Assembly (NCBI RefSeq): GCF_900113665.1
Contig: NZ_FOQD01000006.1
Coordinates: 253,395-317,394 of the forward strand
Direction of reading: 5' to 3'
Length of the DNA: 64,000 nucleotides
Source of the DNA: Planctomicrobium piriforme
Lineage (GTDB): Bacteria > Planctomycetota > Planctomycetia > Planctomycetales > Planctomycetaceae
Both the position numbers and the translations under genes were made by a program. Positions 1 to 8,600 of the stretch are shown here, piece by piece; the stretch's first letter is position 1, and each line of letters opens with the position of its first letter. The notes under the pieces are model-generated. The model was not told the DNA's origin, did not search any database, and saw only the letters and a program-made list of their open reading frames with translations.

Positions 1-1
1 C

Positions 2-1138
2 GCTCCGGAAGGGGGCTTTTACAGTACGCAGGATGCGGATAGTGAAGGGGTCGAGGGTAAGTTCTTCGTTTGGACGGAAAAAGAAATCCTGGAAGTCCTG
101 GGACCACTCGACGGGGAACTGTTCAACGATTGCTATGACGTCTCGCCGCGGGGGAACTGGGAAGGGCATTCGATTCTGAATCGGCCCAGAGGCTGGTCGG
201 AACTGGCGGCGCTGCATGGGATGCCGCTCGAAGATCTGGAAGCACGGCTGAAGGGTAGTCGCGAAACTCTGCTGCGAGTGCGCGGTGAACGTGTGTGGCC
301 TGGTCGCGACGACAAGATTCTCTCAGGCTGGAACGGCATGATGATCGCCGCCTTCGCACAGGCGTCGCTGGTGCTGGACGAGCCGCGTTATCGAGAGGCG
401 GCCGTCAAAGGGTGTGAATTTGTCCTTGGACAGATGCGGGACGGCGCGGGACGGTTGCTGCATAGCTGGAAAGAGGGACGAGCCCGATTCGCGGCCTACC
501 TGGACGATTACGCGTGCCTGATTGACGGTCTGGTTGAAACATTTCAGGCGAGCGGTCGGGTTGATTTTCTGGATGCCGCGCAGCAACTGGCCGAGGATGC
601 GATCGAGCATTTCGCGGACAAGGAACAGGGAGGGTTCTTCTATACAGCGAACGATCACGAACAGTTAATAACGAGAACGAAGGATTCGCAGGACAATGCC
701 ACGCCGTCTGGAAACGGGATGATGGCCACGGCGCTTTTGAAGCTGGCCCGGCTGACGAGTCGGGCGGATCTAGAAGAGAGTGCGGTGCGGACTTTGGATT
801 ATCTGTCAGGGTTGCTGGCGGAGCATCCGCGAGCTGCAGGTCAGGCGCTGATTGCGCTGGATGCCCTGCTGGGGCCGTCGCCGGAGATTGTAATCAGCGA
901 CGCCGGCGACGGCCTGGCGGACCAACTGGCGAGAAAAGTGTGGGATGCGTTTCTGCCGAACAAGGTTTACGCCCGACGCAGCAAGTCGGACGCATCGACG
1001 CTGGAGTTATTCGCCGGCAAGGAGAGCGGAGCGACGTCCCAGCTGTTTCTCTGCGACCGGGGAGCGTGTCAGACGCCGGTGTCTGATCTGGCGGAAGCGG
1101 AACTCAAGATCGGCACTCTGGCCGGGCATTCGTCCTGA
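2..1138 (+). CDS. Thioredoxin-domain protein of the YyaL/DUF255 (SPATA20-like) family, 5'-truncated by the window
   Basis: The reading frame is open from the first bases of the window, so only the last 378 residues are visible. The family usually has about 600-700 residues, with an N-terminal thioredoxin-like domain followed by an alpha/alpha-barrel like that of N-acylglucosamine epimerases. The visible part starts in the middle region with the family signature GGFYSTQDADSEGVEGKFF. It continues through the helical barrel, with FVWTEKE, DDKILSGWNGMMIAAFA and DSQDNATPSGNGMMA. The thioredoxin active site would lie upstream of this window. The biochemical role of the family is not settled. An inverted-repeat element follows the TGA stop. 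Family assignment is firm; function is unknown. Confidence 0.9.
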   Translation, partial: APEGGFYSTQDADSEGVEGKFFVWTEKEILEVLGPLDGELFNDCYDVSPRGNWEGHSILNRPRGWSELAALHGMPLEDLEARLKGSRETLLRVRGERVWPGRDDKILSGWNGMMIAAFAQASLVLDEPRYREAAVKGCEFVLGQMRDGAGRLLHSWKEGRARFAAYLDDYACLIDGLVETFQASGRVDFLDAAQQLAEDAIEHFADKEQGGFFYTANDHEQLITRTKDSQDNATPSGNGMMATALLKLARLTSRADLEESAVRTLDYLSGLLAEHPRAAGQALIALDALLGPSPEIVISDAGDGLADQLARKVWDAFLPNKVYARRSKSDASTLELFAGKESGATSQLFLCDRGACQTPVSDLAEAELKIGTLAGHSS

Positions 1139-1176
1139 AGGGCGCTGCTTGTGCTCTGTCATGACTCAGAATTCCG

Positions 1177-1248
1177 GTGCCACTGCCTTTGCCAGTGTAA
1201 TGCAAGTAACTGCTTCATCCGGAGATGCATTGGCAGAGCCAGTGGCAC
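1177..1248. repeat. Inverted-repeat element D (21-nt imperfect arms)
   Basis: The arms at 1177-1197 and 1228-1248 match at about 18 of 21 positions when one is reverse-complemented. The outer nine bases, GTGCCACTG / CAGTGGCAC, are perfect, and the loop is 30 nt. The element lies between the YyaL-like gene and the convergent small iron-sulfur gene. No T tract follows, so it looks more like a dispersed palindromic repeat than a simple terminator. Confidence 0.6.
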
Positions 1249-1302
1249 ACTGTCCGAAGATCAAGCATTGACAATGCACTCAATCGAAATTGCGTCCGCG
1301 TC

Positions 1303-1521
1303 TCAGTCCTGAGTGATGCGGGGGCAGGCCTGATTGCGGCGTTCGATCATCATCTGGATGCGGCGGCGGCAGGACATACAGCCGCCCCCAGCGCCGCAGG
1401 CTTCGCGAACTTCGAGGAACGTTGATGCGCCGAGCAGGGTGACGCAGTCATCGACGGTCGACTGCCGCACCTGAAGGCAATGGCAGAGGACGGGATCGGC
1501 GGGGGCAACGGTGTGAGCCAT
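1303..1521 (-). CDS. BFD-like [2Fe-2S]-binding protein
   Basis: This 72-residue protein carries the cysteine layout of bacterioferritin-associated ferredoxin. A CHC motif at residues 13-15 is followed about 30 residues later by CGAGGGCMSC. These four kinds of position (CxC and CxxxxxCxxC) ligate one [2Fe-2S] cluster in the family. The VREACGAGGGC context and the length fit the stand-alone BFD domain. In other bacteria BFD proteins pass electrons to bacterioferritin or form domains of nitrite and nitrate reductases. No ferritin lies next to this copy, so its partner is unknown. The ATG at 1521 is the only reasonable start; no clear Shine-Dalgarno is seen. Confidence 0.8.
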   Translation of the reverse strand: MAHTVAPADPVLCHCLQVRQSTVDDCVTLLGASTFLEVREACGAGGGCMSCRRRIQMMIERRNQACPRITQD

Positions 1522-1917
1522 GGTGGGGAGCGTGCCAGCGAGGATCAGGATTGCTCTTGAGACTCAGTCTCATGTTGCACAAGTGTATTCGGCATTCCTC
1601 AGGCAGGTCAATCAAGAATTTCAGGGATTTTCGGCATCCGCGGCAGTGCGGCATCAGGAAACTTGTGATTCCCGCAAACTCTTCTCAAGTCGTGTCTTAC
1701 GCTCGGAATGCAGGTCTTGAAGTGCTCACCGCCGGCTGCTTGACATTGCGCATTGCCCCGGTTACAACGTGACTCCAACGTCTTGCAGGGACACGGGTTA
1801 TCAAAATGACGCAGGCCCTTGGTGGGAGCCGCAATGTCATTCTGACGGATCCGAATATCGGTCATGGAGTGAGATCGCTCGCCTGATTTCTCCTTCCGCA
1901 GAAAAGACACCGGTCAC
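1522..1917. other. 396-bp intergenic region between the divergent BFD-like gene and pheA
   Basis: No coding region is convincing on either strand. It holds a good sigma-70-like promoter for pheA at 1740-1768, which is listed separately, and then a leader of roughly 140 nt. No phenylalanine-rich leader peptide or clear attenuator hairpin was found in the leader. Confidence 0.5.
1740..1768 (+). promoter_or_regulatory. Putative sigma-70 promoter upstream of pheA
   Basis: A perfect -35 box TTGACA (1740-1745) is separated by 17 nt from TACAAC (1763-1768), a good -10 match. It points at pheA, whose ATG is at 1918, which would give a leader of about 140 nt. The call rests on sequence match only. 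Confidence 0.45.
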
Positions 1918-3081
1918 ATGCCCAAGAAGAAACCCACCCGCGCCGCTGCCAGCCCTCGCGCTCAGCGCAAAGAAAAACCGGTCTCGGTCCCCAAGGCCGT
2001 TACCCGGAAGAAACCTAGCGCTTCCCCCGCCGACCGTCTCAAGATCGTCGACCGGCAACTGGTGCAGTTGCTGAAGGATCGGGTGCGGCTGACAATCGAA
2101 CACCTGCAGTCACTCAACGACCGCCGCGACGTGTGGTTCGATTCCAAGAACGAACAGCTGTTGTGGGAAGAGCTCGAACAGGTCAACCAGGGGGAACTGA
2201 CGCGAGACGTGCTCCGCGGCGTGTTCCGCGAACTCCTGTGCGCCGCCCGCTCCAAGGTGAAGACGGTTCGCGTGGCCTATCTGGGTCCGCCGTTCAGCTT
2301 CACTCATCTGGCCGCATTGGAACGTTTTGGCAAGACCGCCGACCTGATCCCGGTCAATTCGATCGCTTCGGTCTTTGAAGAAGTGAACAAGGGGCATGCC
2401 GAGTTCGGGATTGTCCCCATCGAGAACAGCACCGACGGGCGGATTGTCGACACGCTGGATATGTTCACCCGTCTGCCGCTGCGGATCTGCGGTGAAGTGC
2501 AGATGTCGGTGCATCACAATTTGCTTTCCCGGTCACCACGGAGCGAGATCACCGAGATCTACAGCAAGCCGCAGGCGCTCTCGCAGTGCCGTGACTGGCT
2601 CGCCAGGAACATGCCGCAGGCGAAGATCTACGATGTGACGAGCACATCGACCGCGGCCGCTTTGGCGCAGACCAAGCCGGGCGCTGCAGCCATCGCCAGC
2701 CGTCAGGCGGCAGTGCAGTATCAGCTCGACATTGTGGCCGAGACGATCGAAGACAACGCTCATAACGTGACGCGATTTGCCATCATCGGCGACCACGAAA
2801 CGAGCCAGACCGGCAGCGACCGCACGGCATTGCTGCTGCAGGTGCCGCATACGCCAGGTTCGCTCTCGGATGCCCTGACGGCGTTCAAGAACAACAAGAT
2901 CAATCTCACCTGGATCGAGTCATTCCCGCTGCGTGGCCCGGAATCCGGCTACCTGTTCTTCCTCGATTTCGAGGGACACATGAAAGAGCCGCGGATCAAG
3001 AAGGCGCTGCAACTGCTGGAGAAAAAAGCCGTGCGGATGGAGATCCTGGGGTCGTACCCGCGAAGTGAACCGCTGGCCTAA
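1918..3081 (+). CDS. pheA: Prephenate dehydratase (P-protein type, with a divergent chorismate-mutase-like N-terminus)
   Basis: This 387-residue protein converts prephenate to phenylpyruvate in phenylalanine biosynthesis. After a Lys/Ala/Pro-rich tail (1-40) comes a chorismate-mutase type II-like helical region (about 40-115, ADRLKIVDRQLVQLLKDR). The prephenate dehydratase domain (about 117-295) begins VRVAYLGPPFSFTHLAA and carries the catalytic TRF motif in NVTRFAIIG. The ACT domain (about 300-380) begins ALLLQVPHTPGSLSDAL. The usual phenylalanine-sensing ESRP motif reads ESFP here. The mutase region has SKNEQ where active enzymes have a conserved Arg-Glu pair, so mutase activity is doubtful. 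The dehydratase identity is secure. The gene appears monocistronic. Confidence 0.93.
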   Translation: MPKKKPTRAAASPRAQRKEKPVSVPKAVTRKKPSASPADRLKIVDRQLVQLLKDRVRLTIEHLQSLNDRRDVWFDSKNEQLLWEELEQVNQGELTRDVLRGVFRELLCAARSKVKTVRVAYLGPPFSFTHLAALERFGKTADLIPVNSIASVFEEVNKGHAEFGIVPIENSTDGRIVDTLDMFTRLPLRICGEVQMSVHHNLLSRSPRSEITEIYSKPQALSQCRDWLARNMPQAKIYDVTSTSTAAALAQTKPGAAAIASRQAAVQYQLDIVAETIEDNAHNVTRFAIIGDHETSQTGSDRTALLLQVPHTPGSLSDALTAFKNNKINLTWIESFPLRGPESGYLFFLDFEGHMKEPRIKKALQLLEKKAVRMEILGSYPRSEPLA

Positions 3082-3117
3082 GCGGCCTCGATCTTTCAGT
3101 AGGTTCGAGTTCACTCG

Positions 3118-3251
3118 AAATCCAAAATCCGAAGCACGAAATTCGAAACAAACTCAAAATCTCAAAGCCCAAAACGAAGAGGTTGTTTTAGGCTTTTGGA
3201 ATTTGAAGCATTGAGATTTGTTTGAGTTTTGGTGCTTGGAATTTGAATTTT
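3118..3251. repeat. AT-rich inverted-repeat element A, copy 1
   Basis: The left arm (about 3122-3170) contains GAAGCACGAAATTCGAAAC. The right arm (about 3196-3250) contains TTGAGATTTGTTTGAGTTTT and GGTGCTTGGAATTTG. The arms are imperfect reverse complements around a unique centre. The element lies in the convergent gap between pheA and the membrane-protein gene. Related copies are at 10071, 29931, 30705 and 63794. Confidence 0.75.
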
Positions 3252-3722
3252 TCACTTCGACGCGGGAGCGATGAGTTGTTCCCACTCGTGAACTGGCAGG
3301 TTCTTCGACCAGTGTCGCACTGGTTGCTCGGGCGGTTGCTGAACGAGATGAATCTCCAGCGTCTCGTAGGGCGTGAGATCCTGATGCTGTTGTGCGAGGC
3401 GGAAGAGCTTTTCAGCGGCTTCAAGATTTGCGGCCTCGCTGGCAGCCGGGTCGAAGCCATTCTCTGAAAACTGCAGCACGATCCGCAGTTTCATCGGCGA
3501 CTGACCTGCCGGCGTCTTCTCACGGCCTCCCAGCACATACGGACGGGCGAGGGAATATTCCGCTGCAATCGCCTGCTGCAAGGGCCGGAACGGCCGCGTG
3601 TAACGGTCCCAGTAGATCCACAAAGCGGCGAGGACCATCAGGCCGAACAGGAACATGCCGGCCACCGTCCAGCGGCCGGAGCGGCGACGAACAGGGATGG
3701 CGGCGACTTCATCGATATTCAT
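3252..3722 (-). CDS. Unknown single-pass membrane protein coupled to ruvA
   Basis: This 156-residue protein has a cytoplasmic basic N-terminus (RRRSGR) and one hydrophobic segment at about 21-38 (VAGMFLFGLMVLAALWIYW). A soluble tail of about 115 residues follows, presumably periplasmic or outer. No catalytic motif was recognised. Its ATG overlaps the TGA of ruvA in an ATGA arrangement, so the two genes are probably translationally coupled. Function is not known; the link to DNA repair is positional only. Confidence 0.75.
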   Translation of the reverse strand: MNIDEVAAIPVRRRSGRWTVAGMFLFGLMVLAALWIYWDRYTRPFRPLQQAIAAEYSLARPYVLGGREKTPAGQSPMKLRIVLQFSENGFDPAASEAANLEAAEKLFRLAQQHQDLTPYETLEIHLVQQPPEQPVRHWSKNLPVHEWEQLIAPASK

Positions 3723-4348
3723 TTGCCTGGCCGCTGCTGGCGGTAGATTTCCTGCAGGAGTTCTTCCACCGATTTGAATTTGGCCTTCGTGTCTGACACA
3801 TGATCGATCTTCTCGCGGGCATCGATGGCCGAGTGCCCGAGGGCCAGCAATGCTTCATAGGCCTCGTGCGTCACGCTGTTGGCAGTGACCAGTTCGGAGG
3901 GGGCGCCATCATCGACCATGAGTGCGAAGCGGGCCATTTTGCGGCGAAGCTTGGCGACGATCCTTTCGGCGACTGCGGGGCCCACGCCAGGCAGTGTGCT
4001 GAGAGTGCGGATGTCCTGTTCCTCGATGGCGGTCGCGACTTCTTTGACAGGCCGGACCATCGCCTGGAGTGCCTTTTTGACGCCGACGCCGTCGACCTGA
4101 CAGATGAGTTCGAAGAACTGTTTTTCGGCGGGATGCAGAAAACCGACGAGTCGCGGGACGAGTTTCCCTTTTTGAGGGTTGCCGTCGAGGTACTCAATCG
4201 TGACGAGTGTGACCGTCTGGTCGAGCTTCGGCTGCAATTGCCGCCGGACGCACTCGGGAATGAGGACTTCGTATTCGAACGCGCCGACTTCGATTGACGC
4301 TTCCTGCACCTCCAGCGCGGCAAGCCGGCCGGTGATCTTGCGAATCAT
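3719..4348 (-). CDS. ruvA: Holliday junction branch migration protein RuvA
   Basis: RuvA tetramers bind four-way junctions and load the RuvB motor. From the ATG at 4348 the protein is 209 residues and begins MIRKITGRLAALE, the canonical RuvA start. An OB-fold occupies about 1-65. Two helix-hairpin-helix motifs follow (VDGVGVKKALQAM and LPGVGPAVAERIVAKL). The small C-terminal domain III, which contacts RuvB, covers about 160-205 (EAYEALLALGHSAIDAREKI). An upstream in-frame ATG at 4372 would add eight residues but fits the family worse. No ruvB or ruvC is visible nearby. The gene overlaps the next membrane-protein gene by 4 nt. Confidence 0.95.
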   Translation of the reverse strand: MIRKITGRLAALEVQEASIEVGAFEYEVLIPECVRRQLQPKLDQTVTLVTIEYLDGNPQKGKLVPRLVGFLHPAEKQFFELICQVDGVGVKKALQAMVRPVKEVATAIEEQDIRTLSTLPGVGPAVAERIVAKLRRKMARFALMVDDGAPSELVTANSVTHEAYEALLALGHSAIDAREKIDHVSDTKAKFKSVEELLQEIYRQQRPGK

Positions 4349-4465
4349 GTTCTGCCATTTCCTGTTGAACATCCGTGATCAGACGGCGGCATCATATCGC
4401 GTGAGTCCAGTGTGGAGGAATGCGGCCTGCAAATGCGTCGTGAACCAAGCGGCTTTTCTGCAAGT

Positions 4466-4530
4466 GGACAGGGGACAGTCAAGAACCCACTCTTTCCCCT
4501 CTTCCCTGTCCCCTTTTCCCTTTGTGGTGC
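4466..4530. repeat. Purine/pyrimidine-biased tract with inverted repeat, downstream of folE
   Basis: On the folE transcript strand this is strongly purine-rich (GGGAAAAGGGGACAGGG and similar). It contains a 9-bp inverted repeat, AGGGGACAG (4470-4478) with CTGTCCCCT (4506-4514). It begins about 7 nt after the folE stop. Similar purine tracts follow the genes ending at 34635 and 40012. Confidence 0.45.
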
Positions 4531-4536
4531 TACGGC

Positions 4537-5130
4537 TCACCGATGTCCATTGATGAGGGACATGGCTTCGGCGCGGCTTGATTCGTTCTTCCTGAACAGG
4601 CCGCGGACGGCGCTGGTGATGGTCATCGCACCAGGTTTGCGGACGCCGCGGATCGTCATGCACGAGTGTTCCGCCTCGATGACGACAATGGCTCCCTTGG
4701 GGTCGAGTTCCTGAACCAGCAGGTCGGCAATCTGCTCGGTCATCCGTTCCTGCACCTGTGGGCGGTGCGAGATCTCTTCCACGATTCGGGCAAGTTTGCT
4801 GATGCCGACGACGCTCCCTTTGGGGATGTAGCCGACATGGGCGGTGCCGATGAAGGGGAGCAGGTGGTGCTCGCACATGCTGTTGAACGTGATGTCCCGG
4901 ATCAGGACCAGTTCGTCGTAGGTTTCTTCAAAAGTCTTTTTCAGATGCCGGGCAGGGTCGAGATGGAGGCCGCTGAAGAGTTCGGCGTACATGCGCGCCA
5001 CTCGGGCCGGCGTTTCGAGCAACCCGTTGCGGTCCGGGTCTTCGCCGATGGCCGCGAGAATTTCCCGCACGGCGCGCTCGATTCGCGGCTGGTCGACCGG
5101 TTTACCCTGAGATGCAGTCTCTTCCGACAT
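4537..5130 (-). CDS. folE: GTP cyclohydrolase I
   Basis: This 197-residue enzyme converts GTP to 7,8-dihydroneopterin triphosphate, the first step of tetrahydrofolate synthesis and also of the queuosine precursor route. Length and sequence match the FolE-I family throughout. The family landmarks are DPDRNGLLETPARVARMY, the zinc-ligand segment FNSMCEHHLLPFIG (Cys and His ligands), SKLARIVE, and the second zinc Cys in EAEHSCMTIRGV. The ATG at 5130 gives the expected N-terminus. The gene lies upstream of ruvA on the same strand with a gap of about 190 nt, so they may be independent units. A queA gene lies at 38.8 kb. Confidence 0.96.
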   Translation of the reverse strand: MSEETASQGKPVDQPRIERAVREILAAIGEDPDRNGLLETPARVARMYAELFSGLHLDPARHLKKTFEETYDELVLIRDITFNSMCEHHLLPFIGTAHVGYIPKGSVVGISKLARIVEEISHRPQVQERMTEQIADLLVQELDPKGAIVVIEAEHSCMTIRGVRKPGAMTITSAVRGLFRKNESSRAEAMSLINGHR

Positions 5131-5390
5131 TTACCGCCCCTCGCTTCACTGTGATCTGATTCGCTGCCGAATGCCTGCCGTTCGCCTGTCCCAAAACGAC
5201 TGCTGGACAAGGATTATGCCCAGATCCAGATTGATGGACGGCGACGGCTGGAAATCCCGCCGATTTTTCGGAACCCCGGATTGTAGGCGCGTGTCAGGTG
5301 GGAATTCCACACCCTCACGGCGGAGCAGGTTCCCCAGGTTTTAGGCTTGGCACACTGGACGCCAGCGAATACCATCCCGTGACGGCACAC

Positions 5391-5461
5391 TGCCCGATAG
5401 TGTAACGGTAGCACGAAAGATTCTGATTCTTTTAGTCTAGGTTCGAATCCTAGTCGGGCAA
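5391..5461 (+). tRNA. tRNA-Gln (anticodon CTG)
   Basis: The sequence folds as a complete cloverleaf. The 7-bp acceptor stem (TGCCCGA/TCGGGCA) is perfect. The D arm is GTGT/GCAC. The anticodon stem AAAGA/TCTTT closes the loop TTCTGAT with CTG at positions 34-36. The T arm CTAGG/CCTAG encloses TTCGAAT. The discriminator base is A, no CCA is encoded, and TTTT follows directly. Confidence 0.95.
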
Positions 5462-5699
5462 TTTTCAAGCTCTTCTGTGACGCCGCTTGCGTTGCAAAAC
5501 ATCCGCCGTTTTGACTCTTTTCGAGTCATTCCCGCTCGTGGATTTCGGAATCGCCGATTCACCACGAATTTGCCCAGTTTGACGCTGGCCGGTGTGTTGA
5601 AGTAGAGTGCAATCGTGGCTGATTCGCTCTCTGCCGCCTTTCTTGACCCCCGCATTCGCTGGGGGTCCGAGGTAATTCCTTTCAGGCGGGAATCTGAAA

Positions 5700-8600
5700 A
5701 TGGTCGGGTCAAACTGGCTGCAGCGGGTCGCGGTGCGCATGGGTGTTCGTGTTGGCGCAGGCGGGCATCGGCGTCGAGCGGGCTGCCCTGCAAGTTTCTT
5801 AGAACATCCCGCCCGCGTGGAGTTCCTGGAGGCTCGCACGCTGCTGGCCGGGCTACCGATTTTTGAAGCCGATTTCGGCGACGGGAACGGGGCTCCCTCG
5901 GCAGACGGATTTGAGAAACAGTCGTTAGGCGACCTTTGGCATGTGTCGACGGGGCACCGGGATGCTCCTGGCCATTCGGGGCCCTTCAGTCTGTATTACG
6001 GAAAAAATGAGGGGGATAACGGCGGTGGAACGTACGACACCGGGGCTGCCAACGCGGGGTCGGTGATCTTGTCTGGGGTCAGCGTTCCAGTGGAGGGAGC
6101 TCTGTTGTCGTTTAAGTCGCTGGTCGAACGGGAGCCCACGGCCAACACTATCGGCGCTGATCGCCTCAAAGTGCTCATCTCGACTGACGACGGCGTGAAT
6201 TTTCTGGATCAGGGACTCGATTTTCCGAGTTCGACGAACGGGCTGTTCCTGCAATTCGGCGTTGACCTGTCCGCGTTTGCCGGCCAGACGATTCAGTTGC
6301 AGTTCTCGTTCGACACCGTCGATGCGTCCAATAACAATTTCGAAGGCTGGTACATCGACGATGTCCTGGTCATCGGGAACGACCTCGACGACCAGATGGG
6401 CGAAGACATCCCGGTTGCCATCGGCTCGACGACATCCGGCGTAATCGACACACACTCCGACGTGGACCTGTACTCGTTCACGGCGCAGGCCGGGCAAAGC
6501 CTGTCGTTCGATATCGACCGGCCGGATACGGCGCTGGATTCCTGGCTGAGGCTCTTCGACGCCGCCGGCAACGAAATTACATTCAATGATGATGCGCCCG
6601 GACCGGGCGAAGTCCATTCAGGGGAATCGTATCTGGAGCATACCTTCACCGCGGATGGAACGTACTACGTCGGCGTGTCGGGCTTTGAGAATAAGGACTA
6701 CGACGTCCTCACCGGACTGGGGGACATCGACGTCGGCGTGATGGGAGACTATACGCTGACGATCAAAGACTTTGATCCGGACGACCAGATCAGTGAGGCG
6801 ACCTCGTTGGGCGTGAATGGAATTACCTTTGGAGAGATCCGAAAGTTTGATGACGTCGACATGTTCGCTGTGACGGCGAAGGCTGGCCAGACCTTGGCCT
6901 TTGATGTGGATCGACCGGTTGATTCCACGATCGATTCCTACCTGAGGCTGTTTGACGCAGCGGGCAATCCGCTGGCCCAGAACAATGATGCCGCCGCACC
7001 CGGCGAATCTACGCCGACAAAAGACTCCTTCTTCGAATTCACGTTTCCTTTGTCCGGAACCTACTATGTCGCGGTTTCCGGCAATGGGAACATTAGTTAC
7101 GACCCGGTGACAGGGGAGAATGACAGCTTCGGACTTCCCGGGAGCTATGCGTTGTCCGTGTTCAATCTTTCTCCGGACATCGGATCGTTCGGGGCAGACG
7201 TGACATTCACCGAAAACGATGCCCCCGTGCGATTTGCTGCCGCGGCGACGGTGAGCGCGCTGTTCAACCCGACTTTTGACGGGGGTGCCCTGACTGCCTC
7301 GCTCACATCAGGAGGCCAGGCGGGCCTGGTCCTTTCGATCCTGCCTGGCGGGGGAGGAGCAAATGCGGTGTCGGTCACGGGCAATGAGGTGCGGGTGAAT
7401 AATGTGTTGATCGGATCATTCACCGGCGGCGCTGCTGGTCAGCCGCTGGTGGTGACGCTCAATGCCAATGCGAATCCGGCCAGGATTCAGGCTCTGCTGC
7501 GACGGTTCGCCGTGGGCAGCAACAGCGAGACGCTGGTCACAGCCACCCATACACTGAATGTGACTCTGGATGACGGTCAGGGGCACGCCAGTCCGATCGT
7601 CGGCAAGAACGTCAACGTCATCGGGGTCAATGACCCCCCGAGTGATCTGCTGTTCTCATCGACGAGCGTCGCTGAGAATCTGCCGGCGGGGACCGTCGTA
7701 GCCACGCTGACTCCTGTTGATCTGGATACGACCAGCGGCTTCTTCTTCCTCCTTGAAACTCCCGCCGGCACCACGGATGGGGTGGAATTTGAAATTGTCG
7801 GCCGGAAGCTGCGAACCAAGTCCAGCTTTAACTTCGAAGCCAAGAGCAGCTATTCCTTCGTGATCAGCGTGAGTGACGGTTTCGGCGGTGCTTCTTTTCC
7901 CGTGACGATCAATGTCACGAACGTGAATGAAGCCCCGGTGCTGGGCGAAATCAGCGGTTCCACCGGCTACACGGAAAACGCCGCCCCGGTGGTGATTGCT
8001 CCCGCCGCGACAGTTGCCGATGTGGACTCGCCGAATTTCGAAGGAGGCAAGCTGACGGTTTCAATCACCGCGAACAAGCAGTCGACGGACGTACTGTCGA
8101 TCAAGACAAGTGCCGCGCTGACGATCACCAACGGCAACGAGATTCGCCTGAACGGCGTGCTGCTGGGGACGTTCACTGGCGGAACACAGAACGTGGGGCT
8201 GACGATCACGTTGACTGCCAATGCAACAGTCGGCAGGACTCAAAACCTGTTGAGGAACATCGCTTTCAGCAGCACGTCGGAAAATCCCTCGACGCTGCCG
8301 AGAACCTTGCAGTTCAAACTGTCCGACGGGGATAACGCCACGAGTGCTGCCCTGACGAAGACCGTCAATCTCACCGCAGTGAATGATGCTCCTGTTGTGA
8401 GCGGCTTCGACGGCAGCGTGGCTTACGTCGGGCCGTCAGCGGTCATTCTGGATAACAACGCCGTTGTGACGGATGTCGACTCGGCGAACTTCAGCGGCGG
8501 CAAGTTGACGGTCTCGCTCACCTTCAACACTCAAGGATCCGATCTCCTTTCCATTCGCAATCAGGGAACCGGCGCAGGCCAGATCGGCGTCAGCGGCGCG

